Positions 1 through 7,200 of a stretch of 29,808 nucleotides of DNA are shown one piece after another. Position 1 is the first letter of the stretch, and the number at the start of each line of letters is the position of its first letter. The stretch is from a bacterium (lineage in GTDB: Bacteria > SM23-81 > DAOVCL01). The stretch spans positions 1 to 29,808 of the forward strand of contig JAOZPP010000037.1 in assembly GCA_029932675.1 (NCBI GenBank), in the 5' to 3' direction. Under the pieces are notes generated by a model that was not told the DNA's origin, searched no databases, and saw only the letters and a program-made list of their open reading frames with translations. A program made the position numbers and the translations under genes.

Positions 1-25
1 AATTTTCTATGGCTACCCCATAAAC

Positions 26-45
26 CTACCGCCTTTAGGCGGTAG
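26..45. repeat. Short palindromic repeat, family C
   Basis: A perfect 8-bp inverted repeat: CTACCGCC, loop TTTA, GGCGGTAG. The CTACCGC...TTTA core recurs as CCGCAC-TTTA-GTGCGG at 6902-6917 and 8745-8760 and in degenerate form near 5891-5909. It is a dispersed hairpin family. No T-run follows, so I do not call it a terminator. Confidence 0.6.
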
Positions 46-114
46 TAGTTTAGTGTTGATTTCCGGAGGCCAATTGTTTATCTATTCAATCGAATATATT
101 TCTGAGGGAGTGGT

Positions 115-1389
115 GTGATAAAGGGCCTCCTCAAAGAGTATGATTCTCGGGTATGGATTCTCTTTGCCGCCCGTTTTGTGGCCGCTATGGGCTTTTCAGT
201 AGCCATGCCCTTTTTGAGCCTTTACCTCTATCAGGAGCTGGGCGTAGAGATGAGGGTAGTAGGGACTATATTTATGATTTCGGCTGGCTCCAGGGCTTTG
301 GGCACTATCCTGGGAGGAGAGCTATCCGATACACAGGGGCGAAGGAAGGTGATGATAAGCTCTATGTGCCTACGGGCATTAGCCTATATGGGGATGAGTT
401 ATCTGGTCTTGGTAAAAGCCCCCTATGGTGTTCTCGGTCTGGCCTTGGTAGTGAGTTCTTTTCTCGGTTCGGTTTTTATGCCGGCCTCCAGTGCTATGGT
501 TGCCGATGTTGTCCCCCAAGAGAAGAGGGTGAAGGCCTACGGGTTAATTAGAGTAGGGGTGAATGCAGGGTGGGCCCTAGGCCCAGCCCTGGGAGGTATC
601 TTTGCTACCCTCTCCTACTCTACCCTTTTCCTCTTTACTGCTTTCTGTAGCTTGGCTACCGCCCTGCTAATCGGCCTTTTCACCCAAGAATCACTTCAGA
701 AGGGGAAGAGGGGAGACTTCGCCATTAAGGACCTTATTGCCATACATAAGGATGGTAACTTCTTTGGCTTCTGCCTGATAAGCCTAATCCTTTTTGTAGC
801 TACTTCTCAGATGATCTCTACCCTTGCCGTTTTCTCCGTGGACAGGGTGGGCATATCGAAGGTTCAATTGGGGTATCTATTTACTACAAACGGCCTAATG
901 GTTGTCCTCTTCCAGTATCCCTTCTCCTCCTGGCTGCGCAGGTTTCGCATAACGACGGATATGGCCTTTGGCGCCCTCCTCTACAGTTTGGGTTACTTCT
1001 CGGTAAGCCTGGCAAATGGTTTCCCCTCCTTGGTAGTCTCTATGGTGGTGATTACCCTGGGGGAGATAACCTTTTCTCCAGCGGCGATGACCATGGTAGC
1101 TAACCTTTCACCAAGCGCCAGCCGAGGGAGATATATGGGCGTCTTCAGTCTCATTGAGGCCGTGGGTCGCTCGTTGGGCCCATTTGTAGGGGGATTTGCC
1201 TTAGACTACTTAAAGGGCTATCCCTTGTTCCTCTGGGGGATAATAAGCACCCTTAGCCTGGGGAGCAGCTCTGGGTTTTTCTGGCTGGGAAGGAGAATCC
1301 CCCGCCACCTGAACTCTGGCCTGGGAAAGGAGGTCATTCCTCCCCTACAGCGGACTTCCTCAAGCATCTGGGCTGGAGGGAAGAGATGA
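115..1389 (+). CDS. MFS family permease
   Basis: A 424-residue inner-membrane transporter of the major facilitator superfamily. About 12 hydrophobic helices are visible. The cytoplasmic loop 2-3 signature is present at residues 67-80 (GGELSDTQGRRKVM, matching GxLxDxxGRKxxL). The central loop near residues 190-205 is charged and the C-terminal tail (about 390-424) is hydrophilic. The start is GTG at 115, four bases after GAGGGAG (104-110). The substrate cannot be read from sequence; drug or metabolite efflux is typical of this group. Its TGA overlaps the ATG of the glycosylase gene in an ATGA junction (1386-1389), so the two are translationally coupled and probably one transcript, although no functional link is obvious. 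A convergent MFS gene of a different subgroup lies just beyond. Confidence is high for the family and low for the substrate. Confidence 0.9.
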   Translation: MIKGLLKEYDSRVWILFAARFVAAMGFSVAMPFLSLYLYQELGVEMRVVGTIFMISAGSRALGTILGGELSDTQGRRKVMISSMCLRALAYMGMSYLVLVKAPYGVLGLALVVSSFLGSVFMPASSAMVADVVPQEKRVKAYGLIRVGVNAGWALGPALGGIFATLSYSTLFLFTAFCSLATALLIGLFTQESLQKGKRGDFAIKDLIAIHKDGNFFGFCLISLILFVATSQMISTLAVFSVDRVGISKVQLGYLFTTNGLMVVLFQYPFSSWLRRFRITTDMAFGALLYSLGYFSVSLANGFPSLVVSMVVITLGEITFSPAAMTMVANLSPSASRGRYMGVFSLIEAVGRSLGPFVGGFALDYLKGYPLFLWGIISTLSLGSSSGFFWLGRRIPRHLNSGLGKEVIPPLQRTSSSIWAGGKR

Positions 1390-2321
1390 GGGTTCCTCAC
1401 CAGGTGGAAATGGACTTGACCGCTTTCCTCCGCTGCCGTTTTGATCTCGACTGTATGAGGGTGGGATATAGGTATGCCCCTTGGATGGAGGTAGATGGCG
1501 AGTATATCCAGGGGGTTCTCTGTGGGGAGAGGGTAATCAGGCTTAGGCTAAAGACCAGACAAGGCAAGCTTCTGCTCGGTTTGGAGTCAAATTCTATCCT
1601 CTCTCCCCAGGAGATTGCTTGGTTAAGGGAGAGGGTGATATACTGCCTGGGCTTGAAAGATGACCTTTCCCCAATTTACGAATTAGCTAAGGGGGATGAA
1701 AACCTTAAGCAGGCCTTGTTGGCCCTCCCTGGGTATAGGTTGAAGGCTACCCCTACCCTTTATGAGGCAATCATTTCGGCTATGCTTAGCCAAAACTGTA
1801 GTGCCCAGGTTTTCTTCTCCATGCGGGAGAAGCTAATCAGAGCTTTAGGAAGAAAGGAGGAGATTGGGGGCGATATGGTCTATGCCTTCCCCCTCCCAAA
1901 GGACATTCATACTGCGGAAGAAAATGTCCTTAGGGAAATGGGTCTCTATTATCGCACAAAGTTCATCCGTGAGGTGGCCCAACATCTGAGTCCTAGATTT
2001 TTGCAGGAACTGAGGCGAACCTCCCCTGCCGAGGGAATCGCCGCCCTCAGATCCTTAAAAGGGATTGGGGAATATACCGCAAGGGTTGTCCAGATCTACG
2101 GGCTAAGAAGGTTTAACCTTGGCTTCGTAGACGGCTATGTGCAAAAACTTTTAGGCATGCTCTATTTGGGCACCCTCCGACCCAAACCTAAGGAGATCTT
2201 TGCCCTGGCTCAGAGTAAGTGGGGGGAATGGCAGGCCTATGCCCTGGATCTACTCATTGCTTATTGGCAAGGAAGGAGCCTCCCCCGGGATTCAGGGGAT
2301 TTACCCTATGGCTCATCGTAG
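1386..2321 (+). CDS. HhH-GPD DNA glycosylase (AlkA/OGG-like)
   Basis: A 311-residue base-excision-repair DNA glycosylase of the HhH-GPD superfamily. The helix-hairpin-helix is LKGIGEYTARVV (residues 224-235), followed by VDGYV with the likely catalytic Asp249. Residue 230 is Tyr where bifunctional OGG/Nth enzymes have the Schiff-base lysine, so I infer a monofunctional enzyme like AlkA (3-methyladenine-type lesions). The segment AIISAMLSQNCS (about 128-139) corresponds to the conserved 'A-I-L-x-QQ-x-S' region, with QN in place of QQ. The N-terminal ~110 residues look like the AlkA/OGG beta domain. The start overlaps the upstream MFS stop (ATGA). Its 3' end overlaps the convergent MFS gene by 16 bp (2306-2321). 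Substrate specificity is an inference from family. Confidence 0.85.
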   Translation: MRVPHQVEMDLTAFLRCRFDLDCMRVGYRYAPWMEVDGEYIQGVLCGERVIRLRLKTRQGKLLLGLESNSILSPQEIAWLRERVIYCLGLKDDLSPIYELAKGDENLKQALLALPGYRLKATPTLYEAIISAMLSQNCSAQVFFSMREKLIRALGRKEEIGGDMVYAFPLPKDIHTAEENVLREMGLYYRTKFIREVAQHLSPRFLQELRRTSPAEGIAALRSLKGIGEYTARVVQIYGLRRFNLGFVDGYVQKLLGMLYLGTLRPKPKEIFALAQSKWGEWQAYALDLLIAYWQGRSLPRDSGDLPYGSS

Positions 2322-3556
2322 CTTGTTGCCTTTTTAGGTTTCGGAGTTCCCCTCCTCTCTTGCAGGCCCAGGGAGAGCAGGAAGGAGAGTAGGGAAAGCC
2401 CACCCACTAAGCCGAAGAGGAATGTGTAGGAAGAGAGGTTTATTATCCAGCCGCCCAGTGCCGAGAAGAAGACGGTGGGAGCAATAATGGTATTCATAAA
2501 TCCCACATAGGTTGCTCTCTCCTCCGGGGGGGCTATCTCCAAAAGGTAGTTGGTGTAGCCAATATTCAGGCCGCTGCCAGTTGCTCCTAAAAAGAAGAAG
2601 GCCAACTGAAAGATAATGGTTGGGGAGAGGGGGAAAAGGATAACCAAAAGGGGCGAGAGCAGAGCCATGAAGGAGGTGAGGCTGAGGACCAACCTGTTGC
2701 TCCTCCTGTTGCTTAATCTGCCCCAAACCACATTGGAGGAGATCATCCCCACCATCTCACAGGAGAGATAGACCCCAATCACTTTGTCTTCAACTCCTAA
2801 AACCTTCTGAGCATAGAGCACATAGAAAGGCATCCCCAGAAGATAAGAGCCCAACAGCATCCTTACCAAGAAGAACCGGCGAAAGTTGGTATCCCCTTTG
2901 AATATCTGGGGACCCTTGAGGAGCGACTCCCGAAAACTTCTTCCCTCCCCGGGCAGCGATGGTTCCTTGGCAAAACAGAAAAAGAGGAGAGCTAAGGTTA
3001 TGCAGATAAGGGCTAAGGTGAAGATGAGGCCAAAGTTGGTGGGATATGAGAACCGACCCATTATCATCGTCACCACCACTCCCCCTCCCACTGCCAAGAG
3101 GCCCCCAAAGAATATTCTCATTCCGAAAAAAGATCCCCTTTTCTCCAAAGGAATTGTCTTTCCTACGATCTCCATAAAGGGTACTCCCGCAATTCCCCCA
3201 GCTACAGCATAAAGGGTGAAGAGGACGAAGAAAAGCCAGAGCAGAAGTTCCCTCTGTTCACCAAAGAGGAAGATGGATACAGTCACCCCACCGAAGAAGA
3301 GGCTTCGGAGGCCAGCCATCCAGATATAGAGGGGGAGCTTTCTTCCCTTGTGTCCTACCAGTCCGGCCACTAACATCTGGGGAAGCAACCAGCCTATGGA
3401 GGCCAAGTTGGAGGAAAGGCCGATAAGAACCTTGGAGGAGGTCAATTGGGAGAGGAAAGCAGGGAGGATAGAGGAGCCCCTGATAAAGGCTGAAGCCAAG
3501 GTAAAGAGGGCGCCGTTTAAAACCCCCAAGATGAAGTTTCTCCGATACCAGGCCAT
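2306..3556 (-). CDS. MFS family permease
   Basis: A 416-residue inner-membrane MFS transporter with about 12 hydrophobic segments. The loop 2-3 motif is AGLVGHKGRKLPLYIW (63-78), with His in place of the usual Asp. The subgroup differs from the permease at 115: it resembles uncharacterised 'MFS transporter' proteins beginning with a short polar N-terminus and a helix starting near residue 7. The substrate is unknown. The ATG at 3556 has only a pyrimidine-rich stretch just upstream. A GAAGGGA lies about 22 bases upstream, too far for normal spacing, so initiation may be weak or leader-dependent. It is convergent with the DNA glycosylase gene (16-bp overlap) and divergent from the promoter at 3678. 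Confidence 0.88.
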   Translation of the reverse strand: MAWYRRNFILGVLNGALFTLASAFIRGSSILPAFLSQLTSSKVLIGLSSNLASIGWLLPQMLVAGLVGHKGRKLPLYIWMAGLRSLFFGGVTVSIFLFGEQRELLLWLFFVLFTLYAVAGGIAGVPFMEIVGKTIPLEKRGSFFGMRIFFGGLLAVGGGVVVTMIMGRFSYPTNFGLIFTLALICITLALLFFCFAKEPSLPGEGRSFRESLLKGPQIFKGDTNFRRFFLVRMLLGSYLLGMPFYVLYAQKVLGVEDKVIGVYLSCEMVGMISSNVVWGRLSNRRSNRLVLSLTSFMALLSPLLVILFPLSPTIIFQLAFFFLGATGSGLNIGYTNYLLEIAPPEERATYVGFMNTIIAPTVFFSALGGWIINLSSYTFLFGLVGGLSLLSFLLSLGLQERRGTPKPKKATSYDEP

Positions 3557-3677
3557 AGGGAGAAAAGGAAAGCTCAGATCCCTTCCTTGTCAACAACTTT
3601 TCTTCCTAAAAACAAGGGTTAAACCCAGGTGAGTAATAGCTCCTCTACCGTGCCTCAATTACCCTCCAAAATTTTCC

Positions 3678-3706
3678 TTGACAAAGAGGAACGGAACTAT
3701 TATTTT
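3678..3706 (+). promoter_or_regulatory. Sigma-70-type promoter for leader RNA / ABC exporter
   Basis: TTGACA (3678-3683), 17-bp spacer, TATTTT (3701-3706). The same -35, spacer length and -10 occur inside the 159-bp repeat at 7059 and 7946. Transcription would begin near 3713, about 205 bases before the ABC transporter gene. Confidence 0.6.
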
Positions 3707-3712
3707 AGATGA

Positions 3713-3880
3713 AAATCAAAGGTGTGAGGTCTGATGGCTAACTTTCTGTGGATAACAATTTCGATTATGAACCGAATTAAGTTCGTTAAGGGGAGGAGTG
3801 TATCCATTGCTGAAGGTTAGCCATTGACTGGAGAGAAGACCAACTTGGCCGTGGGTGCCTCTGAGCCCACGGCTTTTTTG
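3713..3880 (+). ncRNA. Candidate structured leader or small RNA with intrinsic terminator
   Basis: Between a good promoter and the ABC exporter gene lies a ~168-nt stretch of nested complementary segments. They are: GGTCT 3728-3732 with AGACC 3837-3841; ATGGCTAAC 3734-3742 with GTTAGCCAT 3816-3824 (perfect 9 bp, extendable by a G-U); GTGGATA 3748-3754 with TATCCAT 3801-3807; and a small CGAA/TTCG hairpin at 3773-3785. An 11-nt bulge (3826-3836) and two internal loops separate the stems. A strong terminator follows at once. It could be a riboswitch/attenuator controlling the exporter or an independent small RNA. I do not recognise a known family and it lacks the consensus cores of TPP, SAM, cobalamin, glycine or c-di-GMP-I elements. 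Confidence 0.5.
3848..3879 (+). terminator. Intrinsic terminator ahead of the ABC exporter gene
   Basis: A perfect 8-bp stem, GCCGTGGG (3848-3855) and CCCACGGC (3866-3873), with a 10-base loop and TTTTTT (3874-3879). It lies between the promoter at 3678 and the ABC gene start at 3917, so it must be read through, or regulated, for the exporter to be expressed from that promoter. Confidence 0.85.
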
Positions 3881-3916
3881 TTATTAGGGGTTTTTAAGCT
3901 CAGGGAGAAAAAGGGA

Positions 3917-4723
3917 ATGGATTTAGCCATTAAGTGCAAGGGGATAACCAAGTTTTTCTACGAGACAAATTCGGGGGGGAAGTCAAAAGGAGGGTTTCTG
4001 CCTTGGAGTGGCAGAAATAGTAAACTTACTGCTGTGGATTCCCTCAATCTGGAAGTGAATCGCGGGGAGATATTTGGGATTGTTGGCCCCAATGGATCAG
4101 GAAAGTCCACCTTGGTCAGACTTATCTCCACCCTGCTTTTGCCGGATAGGGGGCAGATAGAGGTGTTTGGGTTGGATGTGGTCAAGCAGAAATCCCAGGT
4201 CAGGAAGCTAATAAACAGGGTCTCAGTTGATGCGGCCTTCTTTAAGAAGCTCTCTTGTTGGGAGAACCTGAGTTATGCGGCCCGGCTCTATGGGGTCCCA
4301 ATTAAGGAGGCCAAAAGGAGGGCCACAGAGATCTTACAGAGGTTCGGCTTCCAGGAGGGAAAGATAACCCAACCTATGGAGAACCTCTCCCGGGGGATGC
4401 AACAGATGGTAGCTATTGCCCGCGCCTTCTTCACTTCTCCTGTACTCCTCCTTTTGGATGAACCCACCACCGGTCTGGATCCAAAATCTAAGAGGGAGGT
4501 GCAGGAGTTCATCCTAAGGGTTAGAGAGAGCCATGACTCTACTGTTTTGCTCACTACCCATGATATGGATGAGGCGGAGAAGATTTGTGATCGGGTAGCC
4601 ATCATCGATCGCGGGAGGATTGTGGCGTTGGATACCCCCAAGAACCTGAAGTTTATGGTAAAGGGGGAAAGTTTAGAAGATGTCTTTATGGAGCTAACCG
4701 GAAAGAGTTGGGAGGAGGACTGA
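3917..4723 (+). CDS. ABC-2 exporter ATP-binding protein
   Basis: A 268-residue ABC ATPase. Walker A is GPNGSGKST (57-65), the signature is LSRGM (157-161), Walker B is VLLLLDEP (176-183, catalytic Glu182), and the H-loop His is 215. The position of the Q-loop glutamine reads Val (VSVDAAFF, 102-109), which fits a subfamily with degenerate Q-loops. An inserted Gly/Lys-rich stretch (about 18-37) precedes the first beta strand. An open frame extends upstream to 3824, but that part would translate the terminator hairpin. ATG 3917 follows AAGGG and starts at the normal family N-terminus, so I chose it. Its TGA overlaps the permease ATG (TGATG). With the permease it forms a DrrAB/NatAB-like exporter of unknown substrate, probably under the upstream leader. 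Confidence 0.9.
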   Translation: MDLAIKCKGITKFFYETNSGGKSKGGFLPWSGRNSKLTAVDSLNLEVNRGEIFGIVGPNGSGKSTLVRLISTLLLPDRGQIEVFGLDVVKQKSQVRKLINRVSVDAAFFKKLSCWENLSYAARLYGVPIKEAKRRATEILQRFGFQEGKITQPMENLSRGMQQMVAIARAFFTSPVLLLLDEPTTGLDPKSKREVQEFILRVRESHDSTVLLTTHDMDEAEKICDRVAIIDRGRIVALDTPKNLKFMVKGESLEDVFMELTGKSWEED

Positions 4724-5520
4724 TGAGTCCATTGGCTTCAGAATTGAAGGCCTGTTACGGCTTTGTAGAGAGAAACTTCAACTTGGTGAGGCGATATCTG
4801 GGTTGGGAGATAGTCTTTTTAGTCTACAACATCGTCAATGCCTTAACCATTGGTTTCATAGGGGTAACCCAGGGAAAGGAGAAGGTCCTCTATCTGGTGG
4901 TGGGGGCAATGTTATGGGGTTTCCTCTCCATTCTCTTCCATGAGGTGAGCGAATCGGTATCCTGGGAAAGGTGGGAGGGGACGATCGAATACACCTTTAT
5001 GGCCCCTGTGCACCGGTTTACCCATTTAGGAGGGATGTGTATCTACGCCATTATTTATGGGATAATCAGAACCGTGGTGTTGTTACTTGCTGTCGCGCTT
5101 TTCTTCAACCTCAGCTTACAAAACGCTAACTTTCCTGCCGCCTTAATCATCCTTGTGGTCTCCAGCCTCTCCTTCATTGGGTTGGGGTTAATGGCCGCTA
5201 TCCTCCCCTTAATGTCTCCAGAGAAGGGCTCCCAGGCGACCCATATCTTCCAGGCAGTCCTCCTCCTGATCTCTGGGGTTTATTACGAAATAAGCGTTCT
5301 TCCCAAGTGGATACGGCCACTTTCGGCCATCTCCCCGGCTACTTACACCCTGCGGGCGATGAGGGCTGCCCTCCTGGAGGGAAAGCCCCTCGGGCAGATG
5401 AAGGGTACGCTCCTTGTCCTTCTGGTTGTTGGTCTTATGCTCATCCCCTTAGGGCTCCTTGTCTTTCACTTAGCGGAGATCTATGCTAAAAGGAGGGGAA
5501 AACTAAAGAGGAGTGGATAA
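4723..5520 (+). CDS. ABC-2 type transporter permease
   Basis: A 265-residue inner-membrane permease with about six hydrophobic segments. A typical ABC-2 C-terminal region is present: 'ISGVYYEISVLPKW', then 'ISPATYTLRAMR' before the last helix. The C-terminus is basic (KRRGKLKRSG). The start ATG at 4723 sits six bases after GGAGGAG (4711-4717) and overlaps the ATPase stop by one base. An alternative GTG at 4708 would bury the Shine-Dalgarno in the coding sequence and is unlikely. It is the membrane partner of the preceding ATPase. The substrate is unknown; lipid, polysaccharide or drug export is typical of the class. No terminator is visible after it. The repeat-rich accessory region starts immediately downstream. 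Confidence 0.88.
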   Translation: MSPLASELKACYGFVERNFNLVRRYLGWEIVFLVYNIVNALTIGFIGVTQGKEKVLYLVVGAMLWGFLSILFHEVSESVSWERWEGTIEYTFMAPVHRFTHLGGMCIYAIIYGIIRTVVLLLAVALFFNLSLQNANFPAALIILVVSSLSFIGLGLMAAILPLMSPEKGSQATHIFQAVLLLISGVYYEISVLPKWIRPLSAISPATYTLRAMRAALLEGKPLGQMKGTLLVLLVVGLMLIPLGLLVFHLAEIYAKRRGKLKRSG

Positions 5521-5607
5521 ACCTCGGGGGACAATCTTCGCAGATGCCCTGAGGGAGGCAAGATGTTAACAGGGAACTGCCCTTAGGGGAAAGGGCTTCA
5601 CCGGGTT

Positions 5608-5721
5608 TTTAGTGCGGGTCAAGGACCTTAAACCCCATCCAAGCCGTCAGAGCCCCTGTTCTCCCGGCCCGGTATATCTTAACCTCCTGCAGGTTTCAAG
5701 CCTGCAGGAGGTTGTGGTTTA
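5608..5721. repeat. Direct repeat, copy 1 of 2 (partner 6908-7022)
   Basis: A 114-bp unit matching 6908-7022 with about four differences including one indel. It begins TTTAGTGCGG and ends GGTTGTGGTTTA. Its right part is a perfect 13-bp inverted repeat, AACCTCCTGCAGG (5681-5693), loop TTTCAAG, CCTGCAGGAGGTT (5701-5713). No coding potential. Confidence 0.85.
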
Positions 5722-5794
5722 TTGAACAATTGGGAAGAGCTTGGGAGATTGCAGTGGGGGAAAATAGGAAGTGTCACTTTTTTCTATGTTCGTC

Positions 5795-5849
5795 CGTCAT
5801 TGCGAGACTTGCCTCAAGCGATAGCGAAATGGCAAGCTGGAGCAATCTC
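5795..5849. repeat. CGTCATTGCGAG / AGCAATCTC dispersed repeat
   Basis: It begins CGTCATTGCGAG and ends AGCAATCTC, with GCGATAGCGAAATGGCAAG-type sequence between. This matches a very widespread short intergenic repeat (CGTCATTGCGAGN...GAAGCAATCTC) known from many Bacteroidetes, Chloroflexi and Deltaproteobacteria. This copy is diverged. Confidence 0.65.
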
Positions 5850-6050
5850 TAACCTCTGCCGTCAGGGCTCTGCCCTGCCGGTAGAAAGTTCTACCGCATT
5901 TTAATGTAGGGTCCTCTATGGGGCTAAGACCCTACAACACCAGCTAAAGCTGGGTAGAAAACCCGTAGGGGCAGGACTTCAGTTTGTCCGAGGGAAAATC
6001 CGAAAAATGGCTTGACGTTTCTGATAAATATGGTTAATTTTGATGAAGAA

Positions 6051-6257
6051 ATGCCCAAAATGAAATGTTCTTTATGTGGAGGAGAACTCAAAGAGAAAAT
6101 CATTAGCTATGAAGTCCACTTCAAAGAAAAGCCTTATAATTTTGTGGACGTGCAAGCTTTAGTTTGTGAGAGCTATGGTGATATTTCGTTCTCCTCAGCA
6201 ATGGTCAAAGAGATGGGTCGGACCATCGAAGGGAAAGGGAAACCATATAACTACTAA
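6051..6257 (+). CDS. YgiT-type zinc-finger antitoxin-like protein, one zinc ligand lost
   Basis: A 68-residue protein resembling the YgiT/MqsA-type zinc-finger family that usually serves as the antitoxin partner of a small toxin (often DUF4258 or MqsR). The first ligand pair is intact (CSLCGG; Cys codons at 6066 and 6075). The second, which should be CxxCG, reads CESYG: the Tyr codon TAT is at 6174-6176, one transition from TGT. Zinc binding by the normal four-cysteine site is therefore doubtful. The usual toxin gene is absent on both sides. Start alternatives are ATG 6030, 6051 or 6060, none with a strong ribosome site; I chose 6051 to fit the family N-terminus. Probably a relic or an orphan regulator. 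Confidence 0.6.
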   Translation: MPKMKCSLCGGELKEKIISYEVHFKEKPYNFVDVQALVCESYGDISFSSAMVKEMGRTIEGKGKPYNY

Positions 6258-6550
6258 ACCCGGATTGTTCCTAAACTGCTGACGAGTTTGTAATTCAGAG
6301 GTTTTCTTATCACCCGTAGGGACAGACCTTCAGGTCTGTCCGCCCCTTTCTCCGCTAAGGCGGAGTCCCTACAAGGAGGCAGCCACGGCGTTGAGAATGA
6401 ATAGCAGTGATTTATGAATAATTCAGGTAAAAAGGCGTCCGTTTCCCCCCTTACGGAATCTACGCCTTAAGCAAGCAATCTGAATTTGCGTAAATCCAAG
6501 GCTGGTTGCAATTCAGATCCCCTAAAAAATAGCGCCATTGGAGTGATACT
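6258..6550. other. Gene-free region with three hairpin systems
   Basis: A composite palindrome occupies 6316-6372. Two hairpins lie closer to the DUF2442 gene: AAGGCGT 6432-6438 with ACGCCTT 6462-6468, enclosing CCGT/ACGG; and ATCTGAATTTGC 6478-6489 with GCAATTCAGAT 6508-6518. The latter two could form a folded 5' leader. Confidence 0.45.
6316..6372. repeat. Composite family B palindrome (two hairpins in an outer stem)
   Basis: An outer GTAGGGA/TCCCTAC pair (6316-6322, 6366-6372) encloses GGACAGACC-TTCA-GGTCTGTCC (6320-6341) and CTCCGC-TAAG-GCGGAG (6350-6365). The TTCA-looped GGACAG.../...CTGTCC core recurs at 9070-9095 and 9448-9470, and degenerately at 5964-5989. Confidence 0.65.
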
Positions 6551-6796
6551 ATGATACCAAGAGTGATTGAAGCAAAGTATGTTAAGGGATACATCCTTCA
6601 TCTTCGTTTTTCTGATGGTTCAGAAGGCGAAGTGAACCTTGAAGGGGAATTAGAGGGAGAGATTTTCGAGCCTTTAAGGGATATTTCCTACTTCAAGAAT
6701 TTCAAAGTGGATCATGAGCTGCACACTATTATTTGGCCTAACGGTGCTGATTTTGCCCCTGAGTTCCTGTATGAAAAGTTAAAGGTGTTGGCATAA
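6551..6796 (+). CDS. DUF2442 family protein
   Basis: An 81-residue acidic protein with the DUF2442 pattern: an N-terminal 'PRVIEAKYVKGYILHLRFSDG' strand pair, 'FEPLRDISYFKNFKVD', and the diagnostic 'IIWPNGADFAPEFLYEKL' ending. DUF2442 proteins are frequently paired with a DUF4160 protein and regarded as toxin-antitoxin-like or regulatory partners. No DUF4160 gene is visible here, so this copy is an orphan. The ATG at 6551 is preceded by GGAGTGATACT (GGAG, 7-base spacing), giving a good ribosome site. Two hairpins lie in the 120 bases upstream. The molecular function of the family is unproven. Confidence 0.8.
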   Translation: MIPRVIEAKYVKGYILHLRFSDGSEGEVNLEGELEGEIFEPLRDISYFKNFKVDHELHTIIWPNGADFAPEFLYEKLKVLA

Positions 6797-6907
6797 TAAT
6801 AGAAAAAGGGGTGGGTAGAGGGAGATAGGGAACCACAAATTCATACAGCATTACACGGATGTGCAGCTTGTAAGGCTCTTCCCTCATGGGCAAGGGTTCT
6901 ACCGCAC

Positions 6908-7022
6908 TTTAGTGCGGATCAAGGACCTTAAACCCCATTCCAAGCCGTCAGAACCCCTGTTCTCCCGGCCCGGTATATCTTAACCTCCCGCAGGTTTCAA
7001 GCCTGCAGGAGGTTGTGGTTTA
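6908..7022. repeat. Direct repeat, copy 2 of 2 (partner 5608-5721)
   Basis: A 115-bp unit with about four differences from copy 1. It is preceded by an intact family C hairpin, CCGCAC-TTTA-GTGCGG (6902-6917), which overlaps its left end. Its inverted repeat is AACCTCCCGCAGG (6982-6994) with CCTGCAGGAGGTT (7002-7014), with one mismatch. Confidence 0.85.
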
Positions 7023-7024
7023 GC

Positions 7025-7183
7025 CAGGGCTCCTGTCCCTGAAGGGAGGGGAAACTCCTTGACAGGATAAGCCTCAGTAGTTATTTTTACGGCAGACCAA
7101 GGTGAAGTGTGAGGGACATCTTCTGAGGCGATAATTGAGATCAGAAGGTGAGGTCAAAAAATAGGGAGTGTCCCTATTTTTCA
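7025..7183 (+). repeat. 159-bp promoter-bearing repeat, copy 1 (partner 7912-8070)
   Basis: Matches 7912-8070 over 159 bp with two mismatches near the left end; offset 887 bp. It contains a TTGACA-17-TATTTT promoter (7059-7087), an inverted pair TTCTGA 7121-7126 / TCAGAA 7141-7146, AAGGTGAGG (7145-7153), and the 25-bp family A palindrome at its right edge (arms AAAAATAGGGA and TCCCTATTTTT, loop GTG, 7157-7181). Confidence 0.9.
7059..7087 (+). promoter_or_regulatory. Promoter inside the 159-bp repeat, copy 1
   Basis: TTGACA (7059-7064), 17-bp spacer, TATTTT (7082-7087). Transcripts would begin near 7094 and lead into the antitoxin gene at 7201, passing the TTCTGA/TCAGAA pair and the AT-rich palindrome. 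Confidence 0.55.
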
Positions 7184-7200
7184 AAGCGAGGTAGTTAAAA

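Larger units (their letters stand above)
5521..6029. other. Gene-free repeat mosaic
   Basis: About 500 bases with no credible gene. It holds one copy of a 114-bp direct repeat (5608-5721), a degenerate family A palindrome (5761-5783), a CGTCATTGCGAG-type element (5795-5849), a GTAGGGTC/GACCCTAC hairpin (5906-5913 with 5928-5935), and a degenerate family B palindrome (5964-5989). A TTGACG at 6012 could be a -35 for the next gene, but I see no good -10. Confidence 0.6.
6797..7200. other. Gene-free region made of two direct repeats
   Basis: No gene. After ~110 unremarkable bases it consists of the second 115-bp repeat copy (6908-7022), followed at once by the first copy of the 159-bp promoter-bearing repeat (7025-7183). 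GAGG at 7188-7191 is the ribosome site for the next gene. Confidence 0.65.

Noticed and set aside
3824-3916. N-terminal extension of the ABC ATPase to 3824
   Set aside because: It would translate the intrinsic terminator hairpin (3848-3879). ATG 3917 has a ribosome site and matches the family N-terminus.
5722-5904. 60-codon open frame in the repeat mosaic
   Set aside because: Encoded by a family A palindrome and the CGTCATTGCGAG element; no coding signal.
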